Positions 1 through 11,366 of a stretch of 64,000 nucleotides of DNA are shown piece after piece. The DNA lies in the NCBI GenBank assembly GCA_002189035.1, contig NEEC01000008.1, positions 1,240,001-1,304,000 of the forward strand. The letters are read 5' to 3'. A program made the position numbers and the translations under genes. How positions within the stretch are numbered: the first letter of the stretch is position 1; each line of letters starts with the position of its first letter. The notes under the pieces were generated by a model. The model was not told the origin of the DNA. It ran no database searches and saw only the letters and a list, made by a program, of their open reading frames with translations. Source of the DNA: Utricularia gibba. Its lineage: Eukaryota > Streptophyta > Magnoliopsida > Lamiales > Lentibulariaceae.

Positions 1-3000
1 AAGTTCACGGTTATGAGTCCTTCCACTGTTTCTCGATTTACGTCTACTATTTCTCCGTCTCCGCCTCAGTTTCTGAGCAGATTGAGCGATTGCAAGAAAA
101 GTAAACTTACCCATAATTTCCCCTTTTTACTAGAAGATGGTGATGGGAAAGCTGGTGGGAATACAAAAAGAATCAAGGAGGTTCTCTGTAAACCAACACG
201 GAGAAATCCTTTGCTTATTGGGGCGTGCGCGGGTGATGCATATACCCATTTTCTTGATTCCATGAAGATTGGTGGAAATGGAATCCTCCCTGATGAAGTT
301 AAAAGCATGAATTTGGTGTCTCTGGAACATGAAATTTCAGAATTCTTAAGTGGGCGTTTAAGTGATGTAGCGATGGAACTGAAGTTAAAGCAATTTGATG
401 ACAGTCTCCCGGGACGTGGAATTCTTGCGCATTGTGGTGACTTAATCGCACTTGTGAATGCTCAATCTGCCGATCTTGTTTCGTGCGTGGTTACTAAACT
501 GAAGAAATCAATGGTGAACCCATGCCGGAAGCTTTGGCTGATTGGATTCTTGGTTGGTGATGATGTCTATAAGAAATTGCTAGAGCGTGTTCCTTCTCTA
601 GAAACGGATTGGGATTTGAATCTGCTTCCCATTACATCCTCCGCTATTGGAGAAAAGTGCCTAAACCCCAGGTCTGTGATCCATTTTGTTATCCTTTTTC
701 TCCTTTCGTTCTTGTGAACTGTTTGATTTTGGAACTTCATTTTGAGGTCCTCGGAATATTAGGATAGCAAGGATGGGTTTTGCTGCCTTCAGCATTTTGA
801 AACATACGACTTGGGATTGCAAATAGACTTGCATGAGAGCTTAAAAATGAAAACGCTTTGACCCTTGTTCGCTGGTTATGGTTTGAACATGAAACTTAAG
901 AATAGTGATATAGGGCCTGCTGGGGTGAACCCGTATCCTGCATTTTAGTATTTGCATCTTTGACTTCCTAACTTTCCCTTCTACTCTCTGCATTTGTGCG
1001 TGACTCTTACCCATTTTGTGATAATCCTTGCAGCTTAATGACGACATTTGTTCCCTTTGGGGATTCTTTTCTGCCAGGTCTGAGCGTGGAACCATGCGCC
1101 CCAATGCAAATATACTGTTGGAACTATGTGAGTGGTGCAATGAGCAGTACAAGCAAGAAGTTTCGGCAGTTTATAAAGGAGAACTTATGGACACTGCTGT
1201 TAAGCAGCCAGAAAACCAGTATTCATCTTTGCAAATAGGTAAGATATCCAGTGCTTTGGTGGTTAGTCAATCATTTGAAGCATGAATGGCTTATGCTGTG
1301 AATTTTCAGTTGGAAGATGCATCATAAATACAGCCTCTGTCTTTTTCAGTGCAGATCAAAGAAGGGAATTTAGAATTGAGTACTAGGGTCGCTGCGCTGC
1401 AAAGAAAGTGGAGTGATGTTTGCCGGAGGCTTCATGCTTTTAAAAAATCTGGTGGGTGTTTTTCCCTCAATGGATCCGTGGTTCCTAGTGAGAAGAAGCT
1501 CCCATTTTCTAAAGATTGTGAGCGAGGGGATGTATCACATCAAATCATTGCAGCACAAAATATAGATTTGAATGACATCCACCAAAGCACACAAATGCCA
1601 ATGGCCTCTAAGTGCTCCAATCTTGTGGGCATAGATTTGAGGCTTGGAACACATCTTGGATTTCTAGATGAATCTCCAAGAAAGCGAAAAGCAAGAGAGG
1701 ACGATGGTGGGAAGTCTGTTGATCATGCAACCCATTTATCATTTCTTTCTGGTCATCTTCGCAAACAGGCGTTTGGAAAGGAATTAGAAGTTCCTTGGAA
1801 TGCTTTGGCCGAGATGGTTTACTGGCAAGTGGATGCAATTCAGGCTGTCCATAGAGCCGTGACACGTTGGAGGCACGAGGAAAACAAGGGCTGCCTTTGG
1901 TTCACTTTTCTAGGACCTGATAAAGTTGGAAAGCTGAAAACTGCTGCATTGCTATCTGAGATTGTTTTTGGACCAACTGGGAACTTTGTGTGTCTTGATC
2001 TTAGCATGGAGATTGCGATTCAGACATCCAAGTCTATTGTTGATTGTTACCACTCCAAGGTGTTGAGCCTGAAACCTGGAAGGAAACTAGTAGTTGATTG
2101 CATTGCTGAAGAGTTAAGAAAGCACCCTAACTCGGTTGTGTTCCTTGAGAATGTCGACAAGGCAGATATCTTGATTCAGGAAAGCTTATCCCTGGCTATC
2201 AAAACGAGGAAATTTCGAGATTCCTGTGGCAGGAACATCAGCATCGAGGGCACCATCTTTGTTCTTGAATCTACCATCTTAAGGATGAGTACAGAAAAAG
2301 ACACCATTGAGGAAGATGCACCCGAGTTTCCCATGGAAAAAGTCTTTCAATCCAGGAATCTACCGATGCAACTTTCAGTTGGAGCTACCACCCACAGTAT
2401 GTCAAACAAAAACTACCCAGCCCGTGTTCTGATAACTGGGCATGATAGTCAAAGAAGCTTGGCAAATAAAACGAAGATGTTAGCTAGCAATGGGCTCTGT
2501 AGATCCCTCATCGACTTAAACTCACCAGTTGTTGAAACTGAAGTGGACATGGATGCAGCAGGTAGTAGAGAAGAGATTGATGCTCGTGAAAAGGGCAGCC
2601 CGACGGATTCTGAGCCGTCATCGTCGTCCTCCTCCTCATCAATTCTGTGGTTGCAACAACTGCTACCGCATGTGCAAGAGAACGTTGTGTTCAAGCCTTT
2701 CAATTTTGATTCTGCTGCACTAGAAGTAGTGAGGGAGATTGATCTTCTGCTACGCGAGGATGGAGTTTCTCTAGAAATCAACGAGCAGGTAATGTGCCAA
2801 CTGCTTGCAGCTGGATGGTTAGCTGAGCACAAGAGGGCGTTCAGGGGTTGGCTTGAGGAAGTCTTGCGCCAGAGCGTCGTGGAAATGAGAAGGTGCATCT
2901 GGTCTGCTTCTTCGAGCACCCAACTGGTGATGAAATTGGAACATCATCTTCAGGGATCCGCCGCAGAAGAGCAGGCAGGGGGGTTATGCCTCCCCGCCCG

Positions 3001-3019
3001 GATACATCTCATCGGTTAA
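1..3019 (+). CDS. SMXL: SMXL/D53-like strigolactone-signalling repressor, 5'-truncated by the window edge, one frame break
   Basis: Class-I Clp ATPase-like nuclear repressor of the SMXL6/7/8 (D53) type, a target of D14-MAX2 in strigolactone signalling. Exons read 1-671 (starts before the window), 1034-1238 and 1350-3019, all with GT-AG sites; about 848 residues are visible. Family blocks: RNPLLIGACAGDAY and KLWLIGF (first ATPase-like half), ETDWDLNLLPITSS before intron 1, SLMTTFVPFG after it, the P-loop-like GPDKVGK (about 1911-1931), SVVFLENVDKAD, an EAR motif SLIDLNSPV (about 2502-2528), a serine run, and a C-terminal LPARI. Frame is lost at the G run 1059-1062; a fifth G would give PFGGFFSA as in the family. 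The RGKT degron position reads GRKL (KPGRKLVVD, about 2071-2097). Family assignment is certain; the exact SMXL number is inferred because the N-terminal domain lies outside. Confidence 0.9.
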
Positions 3020-3454
3020 AGCGTATACTTCTGATCGGCGGAGGAGCTACGGGGTCTGCTTTGCGGTGTAGATTCGATATTTATGTCTTCGTTGTCTAAA
3101 TAGAAGAGCTTGTGTGTGAAGGGGAGGAGAGAACGCGTCTGTGCTCGTAATGCTGTTGGACAAGACGTTTTTTTGCATCCTGTGTAGGTACGGCGTCGCT
3201 GGTTCTCAACCGCCGTTCATTTCTGTAACAGAGTCTTGACTCCGGTGGGCGGTCGTTGAATGGCGAAATTTTGATTTCAAAATTTTTCTATTTTTTTTTC
3301 AGTGTAGTCTTCGAAATTTTAAAGAATTCCAAATAATACAAAAAATTTCCAAATAATATAATTGATTTTTAAAGAATTGATGTTCATTTCCACTAATAAA
3401 TCATTTAGAGGAAATTCCCATAATTTTAAAATCAGGTGAAATTATTTTCGGGCT
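3020..3454. other. 3' region of the SMXL gene and AT-rich spacer
   Basis: Holds the 3' UTR of the SMXL gene followed by AT-rich spacer. No supported gene or RNA seen. Confidence 0.6.
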
Positions 3455-3504
3455 TGGGCTTTAGGGAAGAGTTGGTACTGGGCTTTCGATGGTGTGCAGG
3501 CCCA
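3455..3504 (+). promoter_or_regulatory. Site II (TGGGCY) promoter cluster of the ERA-GTPase gene
   Basis: TGGGCT at 3455-3460 and 3479-3484 and GGCCCA at 3499-3504 lie about 310-360 bp before the ATG. Site II elements bind TCP factors and are common in promoters of plant organelle and translation genes, which fits the downstream ERA-type GTPase. Function is inferred from motif and position. Confidence 0.6.
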
Positions 3505-3812
3505 AATTGAAACCTTCGGTATTCTTCTTTCCAGTTTGAGTTGTACGTTGAGCGGGTGCTGGTCTTTGGCTGCGCCATTCACTCACGGTTTCTGTTGTTG
3601 GATCTTCAGTCAGGTACTTGCTTTCTTGTACTCTACTTATTTTGCAGTTTGTGGTTATTTTTTCTCTGTTGATTTTGATTCAGCGGTTTCAGGTTTGTGA
3701 AAGTAAATTAGCTGCTGGTTCTCGTTAAACTATTTTACAACCAATTTAGCAAAAGGGTTTGCCATTCAGGGAATGCTGTGATTTTTGTCTCTGTGGTTTC
3801 GTGGATGTTGAA

Positions 3813-6107
3813 ATGAAAGCAGTTAGGACATTGAAGAAATTGACCGAGCTTACAAATTTTTTCACGACAACTCCACCTTCTGTTTGCCGTTTCTACGCTG
3901 CACAGCCTCAGTCCATATACCCTTATCCACCTAATTCTGAAGAAGACAGTTCCGTATTTGATAGCTCCCACTATGATGATGGTCATTGTGACTTCGATAA
4001 TGATTCCAAGGGAACTCCAAACTGGGATCCCAAGTATAGAGATCGAGTGAGCAAAAAAGTTTTGGGTGAGGATACTTCTCTTTCTAAAATTTTGATCAAA
4101 GAAAAAGAGAAGAAAAATAAGGCCGCCGTTCTTGCCAAGGCTTTGCTTGGTGATGATGTGGATGAGCACGTGAGCGAGGAAATAGATGTGGGAGAGGTGA
4201 AGGTGGAGGATCAGAAATCCCTTTCTGTTGGCATTATTGGAGCTCCTAATGCTGGAAAGTCTTCGCTTACTAATCAGATGGTTTGTTTCTCCCTCTTTAG
4301 AAGTAAAGAGTTGTATTTGATGACTATCACTATTCTGTAATGATTTTAAGCGAAATAGCTGGTGCCTATGTCGTTAGTGATAAGTTGTGCATTGGTCATT
4401 GAATGTCGTTGTTCTGGCACTGCATCACTGCTGTATTGGTTGAGAAGTCTTCCATTTATTGATGATGTCGATGATGGTCTCATTTCTACATCAAATCTGT
4501 TTTCCCCTTTGGTGCCTTGTATCAGGAGATACATGGAAAATCCATACAATTGGTATTCTGCAATTGATCTTTTTGATGATAATCTATGTCTATTGTAGGT
4601 TGGGACTAAAGTCTCTGGAGTTTCAAGGAAAACAAACACGACACTTCATGAGATGCTGGGTGTCTTGACTAGGGGAGACACCCAAATAGTATGTACTTTA
4701 CCATGGTTGTTCATGAACGCTCTTCCAGAAAATAAGTTTTGGTTGCGCTTCAAGATTAGGACAGTATCCTGTAGATTTAATTAGTGCATATCTGTTTGAT
4801 CCGTTTCTGCTTTTGCTTTTTTGAATGCAGTGCCTCTTTGACACACCTGGACTCATGCTAAAGAAAAGTGGATTTGCGTACAATGATATCAAAATTCGAA
4901 ATGAAAGTGCATGGAGTTCAGTTAACCTATATGATTTGCTCGTAGTTATGTTCGATGTTCATAGACATCTTACCAGGTCACGATTTGTTTTAAGAAATGT
5001 GTTTTTGTTCCTGGTTTGTTCTATCTACTTGATCGCTGTCTGCTTTCTGTTTCTTTCATTTATAGTCCTTTAGGCTATACATTTTACTTTATAACTCCTT
5101 TTTGTTATATTTTATATATCCCTGTGCACTCTTCATCCTCCCACTGGATTTCTCATCAGAATTTTTTTGAACCAGACCTGATTCCCGGGTGGTGAGATTG
5201 ATAGAAAGAATGGGTTCAGATAACACTACTCAGAAGCGTGTCTTGTGTCTAAATAAAATTGACATGGTTCCTGAAAAGAAGAAATTACGTAAAGTTGTTG
5301 AGGAGTTTCAAGACTTGCCTGGTTATGATAGGTAATGCCTTTTTTTTTATCTGCTAGCGACTACTACTCTTCACCACCTGCATCTGTCATGCCTATTCAA
5401 TTCTGTAGGCACTTCCTGGTCTCAGGGCTGAAAGGCACTGGAGTAAAGGATCTTAGTCAATACTTGTTCAAGCAGGTAGTTCATGTATGGCAACTTTTTC
5501 GTTTGGATTCACAATCTGAAGCTGGCCTGTTGATCTTCATGCGTAGGCTGTTGTAAGGCCATGGGACGAAGACCCAGTTGCCATGAGCGAAGAAATCATG
5601 AAAAACATATCATTAGAAGTCGTAAGAGAGAAACTGCTGGACCATGTCCATCAGGTCAGCCTTCTAAGGCTTCATTATGCACTCGGATCATCAATGCTAG
5701 GTATAGATGTAAAGATAATGGATGCCATTTCTTTTCTGGGAATCAGGAAATCCCTTACAGCATCCAGCACCGGTTGATGAACTGGAAAGAGTTGCAAGAT
5801 GGCTCCCTCAGAATCGAGCAGCATTTTGTCACTGACAAGCTTAGCCAACGCAAGATCTTAATAGGCAAGAATGGCTCCAAAATAGGGTCAGTATGTTTCC
5901 TCCTCTTAGCACCAACTGCAGCGTGGCTGAAGAATCTATGTAGCCCTGGGATCACTATGGCCACATAGACATCGTTGTTGAGGTACTTGCAGAGATGCTG
6001 ATGTGTTGTTGTGTGGATACAGGAGGATAGGCATTGAAGCAAATGAGGAGCTGAGGTCTATTTTCAAGAGGAATGTCCACCTTGTTCTTATGGTTACACC
6101 CAAGTGA
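3813..6107 (+). CDS. ERG: ERA-like GTPase with KH domain (organellar ribosome assembly)
   Basis: Era/Obg-class GTPase that in bacteria and organelles binds small-subunit rRNA during ribosome maturation. Eight exons: 3813-4280, 4599-4688, 4831-4976, 5176-5331, 5409-5475, 5547-5654, 5747-5886, 6023-6107, all GT-AG and phase-consistent, giving 419 aa. G1 is GAPNAGKSS, switch I falls in VSRKTNTT, G3 is DTPG, G4 is NKID, G5 is in HFLVSGLKGTG; a C-terminal KH domain carries GKNGSKIG. The first ~100 residues are basic then acidic and look like a targeting presequence plus linker. The ATG at 3813 is chosen because MKAVRTLKKL resembles known plant ERG starts; an in-frame ATG at 3759 would add 18 residues. 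Mitochondrial rather than plastid location is inferred. Confidence 0.93.
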
Positions 6108-6535
6108 TGCTCGGGAAACTGAAGAAGAATCGAATGGCAGGCACCTTATGTTAGTTTCCCGTTGCCAGAAACATCAATTTTCGACGCTATCATAGAAGAA
6201 AGTGTTGCGGTCCGTGCTGTATAAATTAACATTAGAATTTGAATATTTAATTGATTAATTATGTTTTTTATACCACATATTGCATGCTGCGGCAAAGAAA
6301 ACTGTATTTCCATTCATACTTCGATTTGTACATGTTACAAAAAGATAACCTCTAATATACCCGTTATTTATAAAATACTTGTATAACAAATTTGTATTAT
6401 TTTAATTATAAATAGAAAGTATTTTAATATTATGATATTATTATTACATTATCTATTTTTTTAAATATGAATAATTTAAATACTTCAGAGGTCGTTGAAA
6501 AGGACTGATTTTATTTAACAACTATCTAATGTAAT
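6108..6535. other. 3' region of ERG and AT-rich spacer
   Basis: Contains the 3' UTR of the GTPase gene followed by very AT-rich DNA. No supported coding or RNA gene seen. Confidence 0.6.
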
Positions 6536-6771
6536 TGCTTAGGAAAAAATATTCCCAAAAATTCCATAATCGGGCGGCAGCAACGCTGATTGTTGATCTC
6601 CAGGAATGTCGGTGGGCGTCGGTCTACGCACGGTGTCGCCCTGTCCGTGGACGGATGCTGCTTTGTGAATTGTATCTACTGCGGTCGGTAAGACGTCGAG
6701 CAAAACTGAGAAACCACTAGAAAATCCTGGCACATTTTTCTCAGCAAGAACAGAAATCATGTATGTATACA

Positions 6772-6861
6772 GGCCTCAGAGATCTTGGTGGATAAAAGTC
6801 ATCAGATGGGCAACAGTGTTTCCCATCAAGAGTAGCAAATATCATACTCGCATCATCGGCC
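6772..6861 (-). ncRNA. U24: C/D box snoRNA U24 (25S rRNA 2'-O-methylation guide)
   Basis: Terminal stem GGCC (6861-6858) with GGCC (6775-6772); C box ATGATGC (6856-6850); C' box TGATGA (6804-6799); D' box TTGA (6829-6826); D box CTGA (6779-6776). The guide next to D, CCACCAAGATCT (6791-6780), is complementary to AGATCTTGGTGG of 25S rRNA, and the guide next to D', around ATATTTGCTACT, is complementary to the adjacent 25S AGTAGCAAATAT. This pair of neighbouring targets is the signature of U24 in animals, yeast (snR24) and plants. The rRNA sequence is recalled, not searched. The nucleotide five before the D box pairs with the C of AGATC, the predicted methylation site. Confidence 0.88.
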
Positions 6862-6996
6862 AAAAAGAGACTCTGTTTGCCTACAGAAGCGCACTCCTCA
6901 GAAAACACTGACTCGCGTAAAATTTTCGGAACTTGACTAGAAGATGAAATTGATTTAAGTCACACACAGCAATCGAAGTTGAAAAAAGGAAACAGA

Positions 6997-7075
6997 TTCG
7001 GGTCAGAAGTAGCTGGTTGAAATATCACAGAGTGAACTCATTGGGAATCCGTCTGATTTGTTCCTCATCCCCGAA
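6997..7075 (-). ncRNA. C/D box snoRNA, U80/snR60-like
   Basis: A terminal stem TTCGGG/CCCGAA (7075-7070 with 7002-6997) encloses a C box ATGAGGA (7068-7062, one mismatch to RTGATGA) and a D box CTGA (7006-7003). The antisense element AACCAGCTACT next to D is complementary to AGTAGCTGGTT of 25S rRNA and would direct methylation of the A in GTAGC, the site guided by U80 in human and snR60 in yeast. A second guide next to D' is not clear to me, so the name is tentative. Confidence 0.65.
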
Positions 7076-7400
7076 AATCCTTCACCGAAAAACGAGAACC
7101 GCATAAAATTTAGAAATGTATCTACCTTGTCACCGAAAATCCTAAAACAAAAAAGAGGATGAATTCGGAGCTAAAGGCAGATTCGAAATCGTAAACATCG
7201 AGTTCGAAAACTTTCATATCGCCTGACGATAGATCCATCGGTCCACTCGCAATGCACCAACGGATTGCAATATCAGGCTCCTCTCCATCCTCAACAGAAA
7301 CAAAGACGAGAGAAGGCGCAGAAGCAATAAGCGCGACACAGAAGAACGACCTAGGGTTATCAGCAGAATTGCTTCCTCGCTTGATAGTTAACCGATACAT

Positions 7401-7429
7401 TTATATATATATAGACGATTTTAGGGTTT
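7401..7429 (-). promoter_or_regulatory. TATA box and telo-box of the snoRNA unit
   Basis: Read on the minus strand, AAACCCTAA (7429-7421) is followed by an AT-only TATA stretch (7413-7401). Telo-box plus TATA is the usual promoter arrangement of plant snoRNA and ribosomal-protein genes and supports minus-strand transcription of the snoRNA unit. Confidence 0.65.
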
Positions 7430-7440
7430 CTCATCAATAA

Positions 7441-7920
7441 AATGTAAGCCCATGAAACGGCCCAATCGACAAGCCTGTCAATGCCATTATTCCATGATTC
7501 TCTTAATCATTTCTCAAATTATTATATATATAATTTTTTAAGTTTATTAAAATTTCGAATTTATTTAGTTGTATGTATTAATTTTTTATTAATAAATTAT
7601 AAATTTATAAAAATACTTTATTATTTAACTATATTATTTACATATTAATTGTTCATTCTTTATTATTATTATCATAATACTACAATAATGTATATTGATT
7701 CTGATGCAGGGTAACTAAAAAACGATAAACCTTGCCTTTGCACCATATGTGGAATGTGGTGCACAACTAAATTATTTACAATATTTATATTTTACATGAA
7801 GTACATATTTTTTATTTTATACTTAAATATTCAAACCCATTTTTATATTTGAAAATGGAATATTTGACTATAAGTTAGCAATGTGGGATTGTCCTCAGAT
7901 GCTGGTGCTTAATCATTTGG
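7441..7920. other. AT-rich spacer
   Basis: Very AT-rich sequence between the snoRNA promoter and the 3' end of the YTH gene. No gene or structured element seen. Confidence 0.6.
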
Positions 7921-8238
7921 GGAAATTTTATCGAAATTTAAAAGATTGATTCAAGCTTGAAAGGATTGATAAGGGATAACCTTGAAGGGAACCACCAGGG
8001 AAAACCGTATCAAGCTGAGACTGCCAACCAGGAAGAACATGAAAACAACACAAAGGTGATGGAAGAACTAGGAACTTGCAAAGCAAAACAAAAAAGACTA
8101 CAGATGATATGCATTGCAGAGCCATCGGGGATTTTCTCTGTCGGCACCATGTTGTGTCACTTGGGCAGAGTTGGGGCGGGGAACTGCTGTTTTTCTTGGG
8201 CATTCCGGTGAGCACTCAGGCCGCCCTCCATGTCGAAG

Positions 8239-11200
8239 CTAGAAACCATTGGCCACTCTACTATGGGCAACATGCTTCTTCTCTACAACCGATGCTACTG
8301 CTTTTGTAGGCTTCACATCGTCCCCGGAGGTTGCAAGCGATGAGTTATCAGTCGCCTTGCAGTCACCGTTTGACACAAGAAACTGCGATTCAACTGAATC
8401 AGAGACCAATTCTTGTGAGTTTTTATTCTTATCCTGAGTATTCTCATCTGCCGGTTTACCATCCCATACTTGAGCCTGGATTGATGCACATGGAGATTAA
8501 AATGGCAAGTCCAAGGCAATCTAAGGAAGGCTACAGAAAATTATAGTAATGCCAGTAGAACCTGTTTTTGGAACTGCCGCAGCTTCCCTTTCTTTTCCTG
8601 AATTCTCTTCTGGCGTTCCTCATAAAAGTCAAAATCATCAAGTACACATTGCTTACAAGGGTGGTCTTTGAATATCTTGAGAATCTTGAGCCCCTGCTCC
8701 AATTTCACCTGCGCAACCAAACGAAATTACGTCAGACGTATTTCATTGCAACATAAAAAGACTTTCAGTGAATAAACTGGGAAGCAAGAAAATCATATGC
8801 TGCAATACTACCTCTTGGGTATCCCTACTATTGGTGACGGGCTTGTTCTCATTGTTTTCAAGGATGATATGCTTCAACACACTGTTGGATACATCCTTGA
8901 CAATATGCCACTTCACCGGGAAGCAACCACTCCACTTGTCTTGCTGCCAGTATTCTACACTCTTGTTGAAATCAACAGCGCCAACCATCTCTGCAACCCC
9001 AACAAATTGACCGCTGGTATTGACCTGGAAGAAAAAAATTTCTTTGTGTACGCATTAAAAACATATAAGCAAGTGGCTGCTGTTGACACAGTTTGTTCTT
9101 AAGCTCACCGAAAAGAAGAGAAAAACTGGGCAATCTCCAGTCTTCTGTTGAGCTTCCTGGAATGCAGCATTGAGCTTTTTGTTACCATTTTCAGTGCTCG
9201 ACCACATATTATACTTGATACTCTTATGAATATCATCCTCGCTGTATGACTTAATAACAAAAAACTTCGCATCAGAGTATTCTTCAGGGAAATCCTGTCT
9301 GTTGTATTGCTCGCGATCAGGAGTTGTAGCTGATTTTTCACTGTCCACACCTCCAGATAATGGTATGCTTTGTCCCTTGACAGCCAAAGCAACTTGAGTA
9401 ATGCCCTTGGTATTCTTGGAGCTTTTGGTTCTAGGTCCCCTGTTCAATTCATTCAGGCCATCCATGCTCTCACCTCCATACACATACAGGGCGTTAGCTC
9501 TTCCTCTGGGCTTGTATTTGCCATCAACTGCCATCCAGCCACGCCCATTAGCTCTTGAAGCATAATCATTTGATCCATAACCCACTCCAGATCGGTAAGT
9601 ACTTCCATACTGGCTATATAACCTGTTTGGGTACATCCTATTCATATATCCGCTTGCAGGGTTCAAGCTGGCAAGCGGCCTTGGGTGGTGCAAGCCCTAA
9701 ATATGTAGAGGAAAAAAAAACACATTAAAATGCTTATTTGATGGGATCATTACACTGGTATCGAGTGTAAATGATAAGATGTCAAATGACATGAATAAAA
9801 AGTAAAACGAGTGGCATCCCCAGAACATACCACCGAGGCACGTAAACCTTGATTCCTAAATGGAGGAATTGTATTCGCGTTTGGAATGGTAGTAGCCATG
9901 GACGAACTAGTCACCAGCCTTGGCTGTCCATCCGAATAATATGTGCTCTCCAGCCAGGGGATTGGAGAATGTAGGCCATCAAATGCATATCTTGGATCCT
10001 GAAAACTGGAAGCAAGTATCCCTCCAGGCATTGATGCTCTTCCATAAGAGTTGTTTGGACTATAAGACGAGTTGGGATATCCTGGTTTGGAATGCATGGT
10101 ACCATTATTACTCTTCGCACCACCAGCAGACACAACACCACTAGATTTGGGATTAGCAGAATCCACTGGCAAAGGAGCTTGATCACTTGGTGAAGAAGCA
10201 GCCAACTCGCCTTTCGTGGGGCTGCAGGGTTAGTGAATGCGCCACTGGTTGGTACCATCGACTGAAAGTATGGACTGGGGTACTGATACTGCTGCGCTCC
10301 ATAGAGCTGACCATCATGTGCCAGTGTCGGGACCATAGAAGCAGCACCAGGTGAATATGGAGGATAATGACTGTAGCTATAGCCGGGGTGGTACATAAGA
10401 GAAGCTCCTTCCCCATAGGCCGTCACCCCATCAGGACTCATGAATCTTACCATATCCCATTCAGAACCATCATATGCTGGATCATACAAATTAATTAAGT
10501 TCCGTGTGAATTCTTGAAAACATGAATATGAAGCATGAAGTATATAGGACTGAAATTTACCTCCGTAGTAGCACCCAGCTGGGGTGTAGCTATTTGGATG
10601 GTAGCACACCGTCGGATCTGTAATATCAGGTAAAAGGGTGTAGTTGATTGATCTGGCCGAACCCCACCAGCGATATTATTGGAATCAACTGATATCTAGT
10701 TAAAAAAATATCAAATCTAGTAAGTCAGACACACTAGAAAGAAATGCGGACCAATCAAACACGAAACTCCAAAATACAGACCTTTGTCGAACCTGGAACC
10801 TCTATAGCATTTGCCCTTGAATCCAATGATATTTTCTGCAGCATGTCTGCTGCTTCTGAGTCACTCAGTAAAGGAAATTCGATAAATCAATTGTAGAAGC
10901 ATGGAAAATAATGACACAGACCAGAAATTACAATCATGATACTATCAATCTCAAATATTTTGCACCAGGAAACACAAATCTAGGTGCATCCCCGTTTACT
11001 CTCACTCCCAGTAATGCGCTGAGCGAAGACATCATATAGGTATCGTCCACATACGTCAGCAGTTAAAACAAGCTGAAAAAATATTCTCTTGCAATAGTAA
11101 ACTCCAAATTAAACCAAATCTAAAACCCCTCTCCCCTACCCAAAAAGATCCAGATGCGGGAAAAGAAACACAGAAGTTGTCAATAAGCAATAACACAAGC

Positions 11201-11366
11201 GCCAACTAGGCATCATATTCATGGTGCTAGATCTGCCAGTACGAAACACGCAAGAAAAAAAAGCCGAAAAGCAAGAAACGAATCGAAACCTAGAAAGGAG
11301 CTAAAAAGAAAAAAATAAATAAATACAAAAAAGGATACGATCTGCAGTAGGAGCGACAGTCGCCAT
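8239..11366 (-). CDS. ECT: YTH-domain m6A reader, ECT family, two homopolymer frame breaks
   Basis: Cytosolic reader of N6-methyladenosine in mRNA. Exons (minus): 11366-11339, 10855-10782, 10695-10561, 10476-9831, 9696-9109, 9024-8812, 8708-8562, 8475-8239; about 689 aa. The start [19 protein letters not shown] matches ECT2-type N termini, followed by a Tyr/Gly/Pro-rich low-complexity region. The YTH domain spans roughly residues 434-575, from [19 protein letters not shown] to [16 protein letters not shown], with cage tryptophans in NMWSST and [10 protein letters not shown]. Frame is lost at an A4 run (10632-10635, exon 3) and a G4 run (10218-10221, exon 4); one extra base in each restores STTP-x-LPDITDP and [14 protein letters not shown] and makes both exon phases agree with their splice sites. 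I read these as sequencing errors; otherwise the gene would be a pseudogene. Confidence 0.92.

Larger units (their letters stand above)
6540..7396 (-). ncRNA. Putative polycistronic snoRNA precursor transcript
   Basis: A minus-strand unit with a TATA box and telo-box at its 5' end contains two C/D snoRNAs (6997-7075 and 6772-6861) and no conserved protein. Plant snoRNAs are typically expressed as polycistronic precursors from such promoters. Both ends are inferred. Short open frames at 7122-7400 and 6539-6760 on the same strand match no family I recognise and I treat them as chance. Additional H/ACA or C/D RNAs may be present in 7080-7390 and 6540-6770, but I could not recognise them. Confidence 0.55.

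Noticed and set aside
6539-6760. 73-codon minus-strand open frame downstream of U24
   Set aside because: No recognisable protein features; part of the same presumed non-coding transcript.
7122-7400. 92-codon minus-strand open frame in the snoRNA region
   Set aside because: No family resemblance; the interval is better explained as the leader of a snoRNA precursor.
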